Shown: piece after piece, positions 1-5,192 of the stretch | How the letters are laid out: every line of letters starts with the position of its first letter | How positions within the stretch are numbered: position 1 is the first letter of the stretch | Assembly (NCBI GenBank): GCA_900753165.1 | Contig: CAADYC010000077.1 | Span: 1 to 8,723 of the forward strand | Direction of reading: 5' to 3' | From: Clostridia bacterium | Lineage (GTDB): Bacteria; Bacillota; Clostridia; TANB77; CAG-508 | DNA: 8,723 nt | The notes under the pieces: model-generated | Told to the model about the DNA's origin: nothing | Databases searched by the model: none | What the model saw: the letters and a program-made list of their open reading frames with translations, nothing else | Program-made: the position numbers and the translations under genes

Positions 1-131
1 AATTTATTTAATTTTTTATATTATTTAAAAATTTAAAATCTATTTTTATTTAATTTTTTCTATTTTATTCTATTTTATTCTTTTTTTTTCTATTTTAAAT
101 AAATTTCAAAAATTAAATTTATTTCTATTAA
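1..131. repeat. T-rich non-coding stretch with short tandem repeats
   Basis: This stretch is almost pure A+T and strongly T-rich on the plus strand between about 40 and 95. The 10-base unit TATTTTATTC occurs twice in a row at 61-70 and 71-80, followed by a T run and a partial third copy. No reading frame with a ribosome site is visible on either strand. It lies downstream of dnaN, between its terminator and whatever gene lies beyond the window edge. The repeats may be simple low-complexity drift; no function can be read from them. Confidence 0.5.
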
Positions 132-163
132 TTTTCCACAAATAATTAATAACTTGTGGAAAA
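132..163. promoter_or_regulatory. Inverted pair of DnaA boxes beyond dnaN
   Basis: TTTTCCACA at 132-140 and TGTGGAAAA at 155-163 are two copies of a common DnaA-box variant, one mismatch from TTATCCACA, facing each other. With one extra base on each arm they form a perfect 10-bp inverted repeat (TTTTCCACAA / TTGTGGAAAA) around a 12-base spacer. The pair lies outside the two main origin clusters, on the far side of dnaN. It could be an outlying DnaA-binding site or a weak RNA hairpin. The box identity is fairly clear; its role is inferred. Confidence 0.6.
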
Positions 164-200
164 CATTTTATAAGTTCAAATAAAATATGATTTAAAAATA

Positions 201-233
201 TTAAAAAGTAAGAAAATATATCTTACTTTTTAA
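201..233 (-). terminator. Hairpin terminator of dnaN
   Basis: A perfect 13-bp inverted repeat (201-213 with 221-233, 7-base loop) starts 18 bases beyond the dnaN stop codon. Read on the minus strand it is followed by a U-rich tail. The stem core is AGTAAGA/TCTTACT and is A+T-rich, so it is weak by textbook rules but normal for a genome of this composition. It is nearly symmetrical and could also stop transcription arriving from the left. Confidence 0.65.
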
Positions 234-250
234 TCTACTCTCATTATCCA

Positions 251-1369
251 TTAATCTTCTTTTAGTCTAATTGGTAAAATCATATAAACGTAATCTTTAT
301 TTTCTGTTGATTTAATTAAACAAGGTGAAATGCTTGTTCCAAATTCAACATAAACATTTTCATCATCTATAGCTTTTAAACTATCTAGAAAATATTTTGG
401 ATTAAATCCAGCTTCTAAATTTTTTCCTTCTGTTGAAACAAATAATTCTTCTTTAGCATCTCCTGTTTGGTTTGTACAAGAAATAACTACTTTTCCTATA
501 TCAACATTTATTTTTACAGGATATTTTTTCTCTTTTTCTACTGATGATGCTGAAATTAAACTTATTCTTTCAAAACTATTTTGTAAATTATTTTTATTTA
601 CTTCAACTCTTGTTTCCCAATTTTCTGGTATTACACTTTTATAATTTAAAAATTCTCCATCTAGAATTCTTGTTACAATTTTACAATTGTCCATCTCAAA
701 TAATGCTTGGTTTTTTGATACTCCTATTTTTACAGTTTCAAATGAATCTAATAAAATTTTGTTTACTTCATTTAATGTTTTTCCTGGTATTACTGCATTA
801 AAGTCATTTGTTTGTTTATTTAAAAATATGCTTCTTAATGCTAATCTAAATCCATCTACAGCTACTATGTTTAATTTATTTTGTTTTACTTCAAATAAAC
901 AACCTGTGAAAATTGGTCTATTTTCTTCTGAACTTACTGCAAATATTGTTTTTCTAATCATATTTTTTAAAGTATTTTGTTCAATTTCTATTGAATTTTC
1001 AATTTCTATTTTTGGCAATTCTGGAAATTCTTCTGGATTCATAGTTGCTAATTTGTATAATGATCCTTCACATTCAATTTCTAATAAATTTTTATCATTT
1101 AGTGTTAAATAAATTTCTGTATCTGGTAGTTTTCTAATAATTTCACTAAACATTATAGCATTTACTACTGTACTACCTTGTTCTTTTACATCACATTCCA
1201 TTACATATTCTATACCGATTTCTAAATCATAAGTTGTTAATTTTATTTCATTATCATTTGTTTGAATTAATATACCTTCTAGTATAGGCATTGTTGTTTT
1301 AGAAGCTACACCTTTAACTACGGAATTAATAGCTTTTAAGATTTTGTCTTTGTAACATATAATTTTCAT
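251..1369 (-). CDS. dnaN: DNA polymerase III beta sliding clamp
   Basis: DnaN is the ring-shaped dimeric clamp that encircles DNA and tethers DNA polymerase III and repair enzymes to the template in the cytoplasm. The protein is 372 residues, normal for the family, and covers the three repeated clamp folds (about 1-120, 125-245 and 250-372). Family landmarks are SSEENRPIFTG (146-156), VDGFRLALRS (171-180), TRILDGEFLNY (233-243) and the C-terminal YMILPIRLKED. The start at 1369 is chosen because GGAGG lies 7 bases upstream and MKIICYKDKIL matches the usual clamp N-terminus. The frame stays open 52 codons further upstream, but that part lies over the DnaA-trio and DnaA-box region. It follows dnaA on the same strand, separated by oriC. 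No good promoter of its own was seen, so co-transcription with dnaA is likely. A terminator follows, so the usual next genes (yaaA, recF) are not directly attached. Confidence 0.97.
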   Translation of the reverse strand: MKIICYKDKILKAINSVVKGVASKTTMPILEGILIQTNDNEIKLTTYDLEIGIEYVMECDVKEQGSTVVNAIMFSEIIRKLPDTEIYLTLNDKNLLEIECEGSLYKLATMNPEEFPELPKIEIENSIEIEQNTLKNMIRKTIFAVSSEENRPIFTGCLFEVKQNKLNIVAVDGFRLALRSIFLNKQTNDFNAVIPGKTLNEVNKILLDSFETVKIGVSKNQALFEMDNCKIVTRILDGEFLNYKSVIPENWETRVEVNKNNLQNSFERISLISASSVEKEKKYPVKINVDIGKVVISCTNQTGDAKEELFVSTEGKNLEAGFNPKYFLDSLKAIDDENVYVEFGTSISPCLIKSTENKDYVYMILPIRLKED

Positions 1370-1376
1370 TTTTGAT

Positions 1377-1381
1377 CCTCC
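1377..1381 (-). promoter_or_regulatory. dnaN ribosome binding site
   Basis: On the minus strand the sequence reads GGAGG, 7 bases before the ATG at 1369. It fixes the dnaN start at the internal methionine rather than the longer open frame. It sits directly at the edge of the A+T-only unwinding region. Confidence 0.85.
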
Positions 1382-1451
1382 TATAATTATATATAATAAT
1401 AATAAATATTTTAGTAGTATTAGTATTAGGTCCTGTGGAAACTGTGGAAAA
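1382..1451 (-). other. Origin unwinding unit: two DnaA boxes, GC block, DnaA-trios and AT-rich DUE
   Basis: Read on the minus strand, the order is: TTTTCCACA (1451-1443) directly abutting GTTTCCACA (1442-1434); a short GC block GGAC (1433-1430); six three-base steps CTA ATA CTA ATA CTA CTA (1429-1412); then about 30 bases of pure A+T (1411-1382). This matches the basal origin-unwinding layout described in Bacillus subtilis, where DnaA loads on boxes next to the trios and spreads along one strand to open the duplex. The sequence pattern is plain; that melting starts here is inferred by analogy. Confidence 0.8.
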
Positions 1452-1485
1452 CTATGTTGAAAGTTGATATCCCTAGAAAAATTAC

Positions 1486-1645
1486 TGTGCATAATTTGGT
1501 GGATAACGTCTAATTTTATCCACAATAAAAAATATTAATTGGGGAAAATTTAGTTATACACACTTTATTCACACGTTTTACACAAGTAGTTGTGGATATC
1601 TAATGTATTGGTTCCGTAAGAATAATTTGGAAAAATTTATCCAAA
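1486..1645. promoter_or_regulatory. oriC: oriC DnaA-box array between dnaA and dnaN
   Basis: Boxes fitting TTATNCACA with at most one mismatch are: 1486-1494 (TGTGCATAA, minus), 1498-1506 (GGTGGATAA, minus, one mismatch), 1516-1524 (TTATCCACA, perfect), 1554-1562 (TTATACACA), 1565-1573 (TTATTCACA), 1576-1584 (TTTTACACA, one mismatch), 1591-1599 (TGTGGATAT, minus, one mismatch) and 1637-1645 (TTATCCAAA, one mismatch). With the two boxes at 1434-1451 this gives ten boxes in about 210 bp. Such density next to dnaA marks the replication origin. The divergent gene directions on either side agree. Confidence 0.92.
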
Positions 1646-1661
1646 CAATCTTTTTTCCAAA
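1626..1661. repeat. 10-bp inverted repeat after dnaA enclosing a weak DnaA box
   Basis: TTTGGAAAAA (1626-1635) and TTTTTCCAAA (1652-1661) are perfect inverted copies around a 16-base loop that carries the degenerate box TTATCCAAA. It begins 34 bases beyond the dnaA stop in the direction of dnaA transcription. As RNA it would form a hairpin, but no strong U tract follows, so termination would be poor. It may be a DNA-level feature of oriC. Confidence 0.4.
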
Positions 1662-1695
1662 CATAAATTTAAAAACAATAATATTTATTTAGAGC

Positions 1696-3051
1696 TTACT
1701 TATTTTTTTCACTCGTAATTATGTTTTTCACACTTTCCACAATTAGCTTTGTACTATTTTTTTCTTTTATTTCTTTTGAAATTTTATTGTAGCCATGCAT
1801 TACTGTTGAATGGTCTCTATTACCAAATTCTGCACCTATTTGAGGAAAAGACATTCCGGCAACTTCTCTACAAAGATACATAGCAATTTGTCTTGGGAAA
1901 GCAATATCATTTGACCTTTTACTTCCTGCTAAATCTTCTTTATCTATACTGAAATATTTAGCAATAGTTTCTTTTATAAAATCACTAGAAATTACTTTTT
2001 CACTTTCGTATTTAAATTCGTTTATAATATTTTCTGCTAATTCTATAGTTATTGGACTATGTATTAAAGATGCTCTTGCTACAATTTTATTAAATACACC
2101 TTCTAATTCTCTAATGTTTGAATCTATTTTTGTTGCTATATCTGATAAAATTGAATCTTCGATTATAATGTTTTCATCTTGTGCTTTTTTTCTTAATATT
2201 GCTAAACGGGTTTCATAGTCTGGACAAGAAATATCTGCTAAAAGTCCCCATTCAAATCTTGATTTTAGTCTGTCCTCTAAGAATTCAATATCTCTTGGAG
2301 GTTTATCACTAGAAATTATAATTTGTCTTCCATCTTCTCTTAAAGTATTAAATGTGTGGAAGAATTCTTCTTGGATTCTGTCTTTTCCAGCTATAAATTG
2401 GATATCATCAATAAGTAGAACATCTATATTACGATATTTATTTCTAAACATTTCTGTTTTACTATCTTTGATAGCGTTTATAAGTTGATTTGTAAATTTT
2501 TCAGAAGTAACATATAGAACATTAGATTTTGGATTATTTTCTAATATTCTGTTTCCTATAGCTTGCATTAAGTGAGTTTTTCCTAAACCAACGCCACCAT
2601 ATAAAAATAAAGGATTATACGATTTTCCAGGTTCATTTCCTACTGCTAATGCTGCTGCATGTGCAAATCTATTGTTATTACCTACAACGAAAGTTTCAAA
2701 TGTATACTTTGGATTTAGTGTTTGATGGTTATTTTCTAATTCTGTGTCTGATACATTATTTTTCTTATCAGAGATTACATTTTGATTTTCATTTTGATTT
2801 TTAGAAAGATCAATAACAGAAAATGTCCATTCTTTATTTGTGATATATCTTAATGTATTAAATATTAAGCTATTGAACTTATTTTCAATGAAATCTTGTT
2901 GAAATTCAGAATTAACTGTAAAAACAATGTGTTCATCTTTTATAGAGTCAATACCTAATGGAGCAAACCAAGTATCATAAGATATTGTTGAAACTTCACC
3001 TTTAAGTAATTCTTTTAATTTGCTTAAAAGTTCATCTTTGTCTACGCTCAT
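1696..3051 (-). CDS. dnaA: Chromosomal replication initiator protein DnaA
   Basis: DnaA is the AAA+ ATPase that binds DnaA boxes, melts oriC and helps load the replicative helicase; it also acts as a transcription regulator. The 451 residues are the usual length. Domain I (1-82) is the interaction domain and domain II (about 83-115) an Asn/Glu/Lys-rich linker. Domain III (about 116-345) has Walker A GGVGLGKTH (152-160), Walker B LLIDDIQ (212-218), sensor I IIISSDKPP (244-252) and the arginine-finger segment EDRLKSRFEWGL, with Arg265 in the finger position. Domain IV carries the DNA-binding signature FGNRDHSTVMHGYNKI (409-424). The start at 3051 is chosen because AAAGG lies about 7 bases upstream and the N-terminus fits the family. 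The frame is open 28 codons further, but that extension is translated DnaA boxes. DnaA boxes in the leader and upstream of the promoter suggest autoregulation. All key residues are present. Confidence 0.98.
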   Translation of the reverse strand: MSVDKDELLSKLKELLKGEVSTISYDTWFAPLGIDSIKDEHIVFTVNSEFQQDFIENKFNSLIFNTLRYITNKEWTFSVIDLSKNQNENQNVISDKKNNVSDTELENNHQTLNPKYTFETFVVGNNNRFAHAAALAVGNEPGKSYNPLFLYGGVGLGKTHLMQAIGNRILENNPKSNVLYVTSEKFTNQLINAIKDSKTEMFRNKYRNIDVLLIDDIQFIAGKDRIQEEFFHTFNTLREDGRQIIISSDKPPRDIEFLEDRLKSRFEWGLLADISCPDYETRLAILRKKAQDENIIIEDSILSDIATKIDSNIRELEGVFNKIVARASLIHSPITIELAENIINEFKYESEKVISSDFIKETIAKYFSIDKEDLAGSKRSNDIAFPRQIAMYLCREVAGMSFPQIGAEFGNRDHSTVMHGYNKISKEIKEKNSTKLIVESVKNIITSEKNK

Positions 3052-3074
3052 TTTTTCATCCTTTCTAACAAAAC

Positions 3075-3106
3075 TTATCCACAAAGTTATCCACAACTGT
3101 TGATAA
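3075..3106. promoter_or_regulatory. DnaA boxes in the dnaA leader
   Basis: Two perfect boxes TTATCCACA lie in direct order at 3075-3083 and 3087-3095, followed by an opposed one-mismatch box TGTTGATAA at 3098-3106. They fall between the predicted dnaA transcription start (near 3190) and the dnaA ATG. They are well placed to let DnaA-ATP repress dnaA and to act as the upstream half of a two-part origin. The boxes are directly visible; the function is inferred. Confidence 0.85.
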
Positions 3107-3198
3107 GTCTGTAATATTTTAGTAATAAAAGCCAAAAATATACGAACATAATTTTCATTGAAACATCAACAAAAAACCCGTATTTTTTTGTAATTCAT

Positions 3199-3228
3199 AT
3201 AATAACAAAAAAAATAATAATAAGTCAA
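3199..3228 (-). promoter_or_regulatory. Likely dnaA promoter
   Basis: On the minus strand TTGACT (3228-3223) and TATTAT (3204-3199) are separated by 18 bases, each one mismatch from the housekeeping sigma consensus, with a T/A-rich spacer. Transcription would begin near 3190 and leave a leader of about 140 bases holding three DnaA boxes. The next DnaA box upstream (3235-3243) almost touches the -35 element, which fits autoregulation. Confidence 0.65.
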
Positions 3229-3234
3229 TAGAAT

Positions 3235-3285
3235 TGTGGAAAAAAATTTTTAATTGTGGAAAATTATAAAAAAAACTGTGGATAA
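3235..3285. promoter_or_regulatory. Upstream DnaA-box group between dnaA and rpmH
   Basis: Three boxes in the same orientation: TGTGGAAAA at 3235-3243 and 3255-3263 (one mismatch each) and a perfect TGTGGATAA at 3277-3285. The spacings are 20 and 22 bp, about two helical turns, so all would face the same side of the DNA. Together with 3075-3106 they form the second cluster of a bipartite origin like that of Bacillus and Clostridium. Confidence 0.8.
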
Positions 3286-3295
3286 TTTTTTTATA

Positions 3296-3328
3296 TTACA
3301 AAAATGTTACAAAAAAGTTACAAAAAAG
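3296..3328. repeat. Three tandem 11-bp A-tract repeats
   Basis: The units are TTACAAAAATG (3296-3306), TTACAAAAAAG (3307-3317) and TTACAAAAAAG (3318-3328), joined head to tail. An opposed copy of the core TTACAAAAAA is at 3193-3184, near the predicted dnaA transcription start. Runs of five to six A repeated every 11 bp are expected to bend DNA. The array lies between a perfect DnaA box and the rpmH promoter, about 50 bp before its -35. It does not match the DnaA box and I do not recognise the binding protein, if there is one. Confidence 0.75.
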
Positions 3329-3378
3329 ATAATTTAAAAGTTTACATAGTTCCTTTTTTTACTTTTTTTTAAAAACTC

Positions 3379-3408
3379 TTGACAAAAAGCAATTGTTTAC
3401 TGTATAAT
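3379..3408 (+). promoter_or_regulatory. rpmH operon promoter
   Basis: TTGACA (3379-3384) and TATAAT (3403-3408) are both perfect consensus hexamers, separated by 18 bases, with T-rich DNA upstream that may act as an UP element. Transcription should start near 3415 and give a leader of about 70 bases before rpmH. It is the strongest promoter in the window and probably drives rpmH through jag. Confidence 0.9.
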
Positions 3409-3483
3409 CGATATACTTACGATTATGTATGAAATTTCTAGTAATGGAATTTAATAAAATAAAAGCAGTAGGAGGTGCTAAGA

Positions 3484-3618
3484 ATGAAAAGAACATTTCA
3501 ACCAAAAAACAGACAAGAAAAGAAAGAACACGGATTTATGAAAAGAATGAAAACAAGAGCAGGTAGAAACGTTTTAAAAGCAAGAAGAGCAAAAGGTAGA
3601 AAAAAATTAAGTGCTTAA
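3484..3618 (+). CDS. rpmH: Large ribosomal subunit protein bL34
   Basis: The product is 44 residues, exactly the common bacterial L34 length. It starts MKRTFQPKNRQ and ends RRAKGRKKLSA, with HGFMKRMKTRAGR in the middle: the whole-length family pattern of a very basic, rRNA-embedded peptide. L34 sits in the 50S subunit, in contact with 23S rRNA. A strong ribosome site, AGGAGGTG (3470-3477), lies 6 bases before the ATG. A perfect consensus promoter precedes it and rnpA follows 41 bases downstream, the classic rpmH-rnpA pair next to oriC. It is divergent from dnaA. Nothing is missing. Confidence 0.97.
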   Translation: MKRTFQPKNRQEKKEHGFMKRMKTRAGRNVLKARRAKGRKKLSA

Positions 3619-3629
3619 TTTTTTTCGTT

Positions 3630-3646
3630 TTGCTTTTGTTAAGCAA
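3630..3646 (+). other. Small hairpin between rpmH and rnpA
   Basis: TTGCTT (3630-3635) and AAGCAA (3641-3646) can pair around a 5-base loop, ending where the rnpA ribosome site AAGAAGG begins. AAGCA can alternatively pair with TGCTT at the end of rpmH. No U tract follows, so it is not a clear terminator. It may affect rnpA translation or mRNA processing, which would help explain lower RnpA than L34 output, but this is speculation. Confidence 0.25.
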
Positions 3647-3659
3647 GAAGGTATAAAAA

Positions 3660-4007
3660 ATGAAAAAAACCAAAATGTTAAAAAAAAATTATGAATTTAA
3701 ACATGTTTTATCGAAAGGAAAATATTATTCAGGGAAAAAAATAGATGCTTTTATAAAGGACAATAATAAAAATTATAATTTTTTGGGACTAGCTATAAGT
3801 GTAAAAACAGCTAAAGCTGTGGGAAGAAATCATATAAAAAGGTTAATAAGAGAAAATTATAAATTAATAGAACAGGAAATAAAATCAGGTAAAAGCATTG
3901 TTTTTTTATGGAAAAAAGGTGTAGATGTAAAAAATGCAACTTTTGAAAATATAAGAAAAGATATGAATAATATAATAGATAAAGCAGATTTAAAGTTAAC
4001 TAAGTAA
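3660..4007 (+). CDS. rnpA: Ribonuclease P protein component
   Basis: RnpA is the small basic protein that binds the catalytic RNase P RNA and helps it cut the 5' leader from precursor tRNAs. The 115 residues match the family length. The hallmark RNR-type motif is GRNHIKRLIREN (55-66), preceded by the substrate-groove strand FLGLAISVKTAKAV (41-54). The N-terminal KNYEFKHVLSKGKYYSG is the usual opening helix and strand. The start at 3660 has AAGAAGG 8 bases upstream; an internal Met at residue 6 is a less likely alternative. It sits between rpmH and yidD in the standard order, 19 bases before yidD, and is probably co-transcribed from the rpmH promoter. Pro/Thr content is low and Lys very high, as expected in this AT-rich genome. 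Confidence 0.96.
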   Translation: MKKTKMLKKNYEFKHVLSKGKYYSGKKIDAFIKDNNKNYNFLGLAISVKTAKAVGRNHIKRLIRENYKLIEQEIKSGKSIVFLWKKGVDVKNATFENIRKDMNNIIDKADLKLTK

Positions 4008-4026
4008 ATATAAGGAAAATATAAAA

Positions 4027-4245
4027 ATGAAAAAATTTTTATTAAAGATTATTGAATTTTATCAAAAAAATATTTCTTTATGGTTACAAAGTAAAAATAT
4101 AAATTGTAAATTTTATCCTACCTGTTCAGAATATACAAAACAAGCTATTTTGAAGTATGGGGCTTTAAAAGGTACAATTTTGGGAATACATAGAATTTTA
4201 AAATGTAATCCTTTCTCAAAAGGTGGTTATGATCCACTAAAATAG
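4027..4245 (+). CDS. yidD: Membrane protein insertion efficiency factor YidD
   Basis: YidD is a small membrane-associated protein that aids YidC-dependent insertion of inner-membrane proteins; its exact mechanism is not settled. The 72 residues are the typical length. Signature parts are an amphipathic N-terminal helix (1-22), the cysteine motif CKFYPTCSEYTKQAI (27-41) and the end motif RILKCNPFSKGGYDPL (56-71), with the three conserved Cys (27, 33, 60). The start has AAGGA at 4012-4016, a slightly long spacing of about 10 bases. It stands between rnpA and yidC, 15 bases before yidC, as in most bacteria, which agrees with a joint role with YidC. Confidence 0.95.
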   Translation: MKKFLLKIIEFYQKNISLWLQSKNINCKFYPTCSEYTKQAILKYGALKGTILGIHRILKCNPFSKGGYDPLK

Positions 4246-4260
4246 ATAGGAGGAACGCAA

Positions 4261-5133
4261 ATGTTTCAATTTTTTGCAAACATTTTTGGATATGTATTAA
4301 ATTTTATAAATAATTTTGTTGGGAATTATGGTTTAGCTATTATTTTATTTACAGTTTTAATTAAAATAATTATGTTGCCATTATCAATAAAACAGCAAAG
4401 GACAATGAAAAAAAATACAAAACTTCAAGAACAAATAAAAGTTTTGCAATTTAAATACAAAAATGATCCAGAAAAGTTAAATAGAGAAATGATGGATTTG
4501 TATAAAAAAGAAAATATGAGTCCATTTAGTGGATGCTTAAGTTCTATTGTTCAATTTATTTTATTAATATCTATATTTTACATGGTAAGATGTCCTTTAA
4601 CATATATGGAAAGAATAGATAAAACACAAATAGAAAATTATGTTCAACAATTAAAAGAAGAAGGAATGTCTGTAAATCAAGCATATTCTGAAATAGATAT
4701 AATAAGAGAAATTGATTATTTAAAATTAAAATTTCCAGAAGATGAAAATTTAAATAAAATAAATTTAAATATGAATTTCTGTGGATTAGATTTAAGCAAA
4801 ATACCACAGCAAAATTTAGGGGATGGGACAGTTTATATAATACCAATTCTTTATATAATATCAACATTTATATCAATGAAAATTACTACATCAATGCAAA
4901 AAAAGGATAAAAAGAAAGATGAAGTAATTGATATTACTGAAAACAAAGAAGAAGAGAAAAATGAAATGGAAGATGCAATGGAGCAATCAAATAAAATGAT
5001 GTCATGGATGATGCCTATTATGTCTGTTTCTATATCTCTTGTAGCACCTTTAGGTCTTGCATTATATTGGTTAGTTAATAATATTTTGATGATAGGCGAA
5101 AGATTAGTTTTAGATAAAGTTATAAAAGATTAA
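4261..5133 (+). CDS. yidC: Membrane protein insertase YidC/Oxa1 family
   Basis: YidC inserts and folds membrane proteins in the cytoplasmic membrane, alone or with Sec. The 290 residues are of the Gram-positive five-helix type, without the large periplasmic domain. Membrane segments are visible at about 22-42, 92-112, 190-208, 248-266 and possibly a separate helix at 264-280. The cytoplasmic hairpin SIKQQRTMKKN...LYKKENMSPFSGC (42-92) is the conserved coiled region. The usual groove arginine of the first helix is Lys35 here (VLIKIIMLPL), a variant I recall from other Clostridia. A highly charged Lys/Glu-rich stretch (214-242) sits before the last helices. There is no lipobox or cleavable signal. 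TAGGAGGAA lies 7 bases before the ATG. It follows yidD and precedes jag, the standard insertase neighbourhood. Confidence 0.95.
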   Translation: MFQFFANIFGYVLNFINNFVGNYGLAIILFTVLIKIIMLPLSIKQQRTMKKNTKLQEQIKVLQFKYKNDPEKLNREMMDLYKKENMSPFSGCLSSIVQFILLISIFYMVRCPLTYMERIDKTQIENYVQQLKEEGMSVNQAYSEIDIIREIDYLKLKFPEDENLNKINLNMNFCGLDLSKIPQQNLGDGTVYIIPILYIISTFISMKITTSMQKKDKKKDEVIDITENKEEEKNEMEDAMEQSNKMMSWMMPIMSVSISLVAPLGLALYWLVNNILMIGERLVLDKVIKD

Positions 5134-5152
5134 AATTTTGAAAAAATTTTAT

Positions 5153-5183
5153 CTGACGATGAGCGAGTGAAACGAGCGAAAGG
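5153..5183 (+). other. GC-rich islet with GAGCGA direct repeats before jag
   Basis: These 31 bases are about 55% G+C (17 of 31), against roughly a quarter in the surroundings. The hexamer GAGCGA occurs at 5161-5166 and 5174-5179, 13 bases apart, separated by GTGAAAC. The islet ends in AAAGG (5179-5183), which provides the jag ribosome site. An ATG at 5159 opens only a three-codon frame (MSE). It looks like a small dispersed intergenic element rather than native spacer, but a copy number cannot be judged here. Confidence 0.5.
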
Positions 5184-5192
5184 AATGTTAAT

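Noticed and set aside
544..1112. Plus-strand open frames inside dnaN
   Set aside because: Antisense frames with low-complexity Leu/Phe/Asn-rich products and no ribosome site, explained by the AT-rich coding strand of dnaN.
1370..1525. 52-codon upstream extension of the dnaN frame
   Set aside because: It runs through the trio region and DnaA boxes, and the true start at 1369 has GGAGG at the right spacing.
3049..3059. Three-codon ATG AAA AAA TGA frame overlapping the dnaA start
   Set aside because: Its ATG lies within the ribosome-site region of dnaA, so it has no usable site of its own; it occurs by chance in A-rich sequence.
3052..3135. 28-codon upstream extension of the dnaA frame
   Set aside because: It is translated DnaA boxes (QLWITLWI), lacks a ribosome site and does not match DnaA N-termini. 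The ATG at 3051 has AAAGG in place.
4363..4368. Lys35 in YidC in place of the groove arginine as a loss of function
   Set aside because: Lysine keeps the positive charge and, from general knowledge, occurs in other clostridial YidC proteins, so it is not evidence of damage.
4571..4867. Minus-strand open frame inside yidC
   Set aside because: Leu/Phe-rich antisense shadow of a well-supported gene, with no ribosome site.
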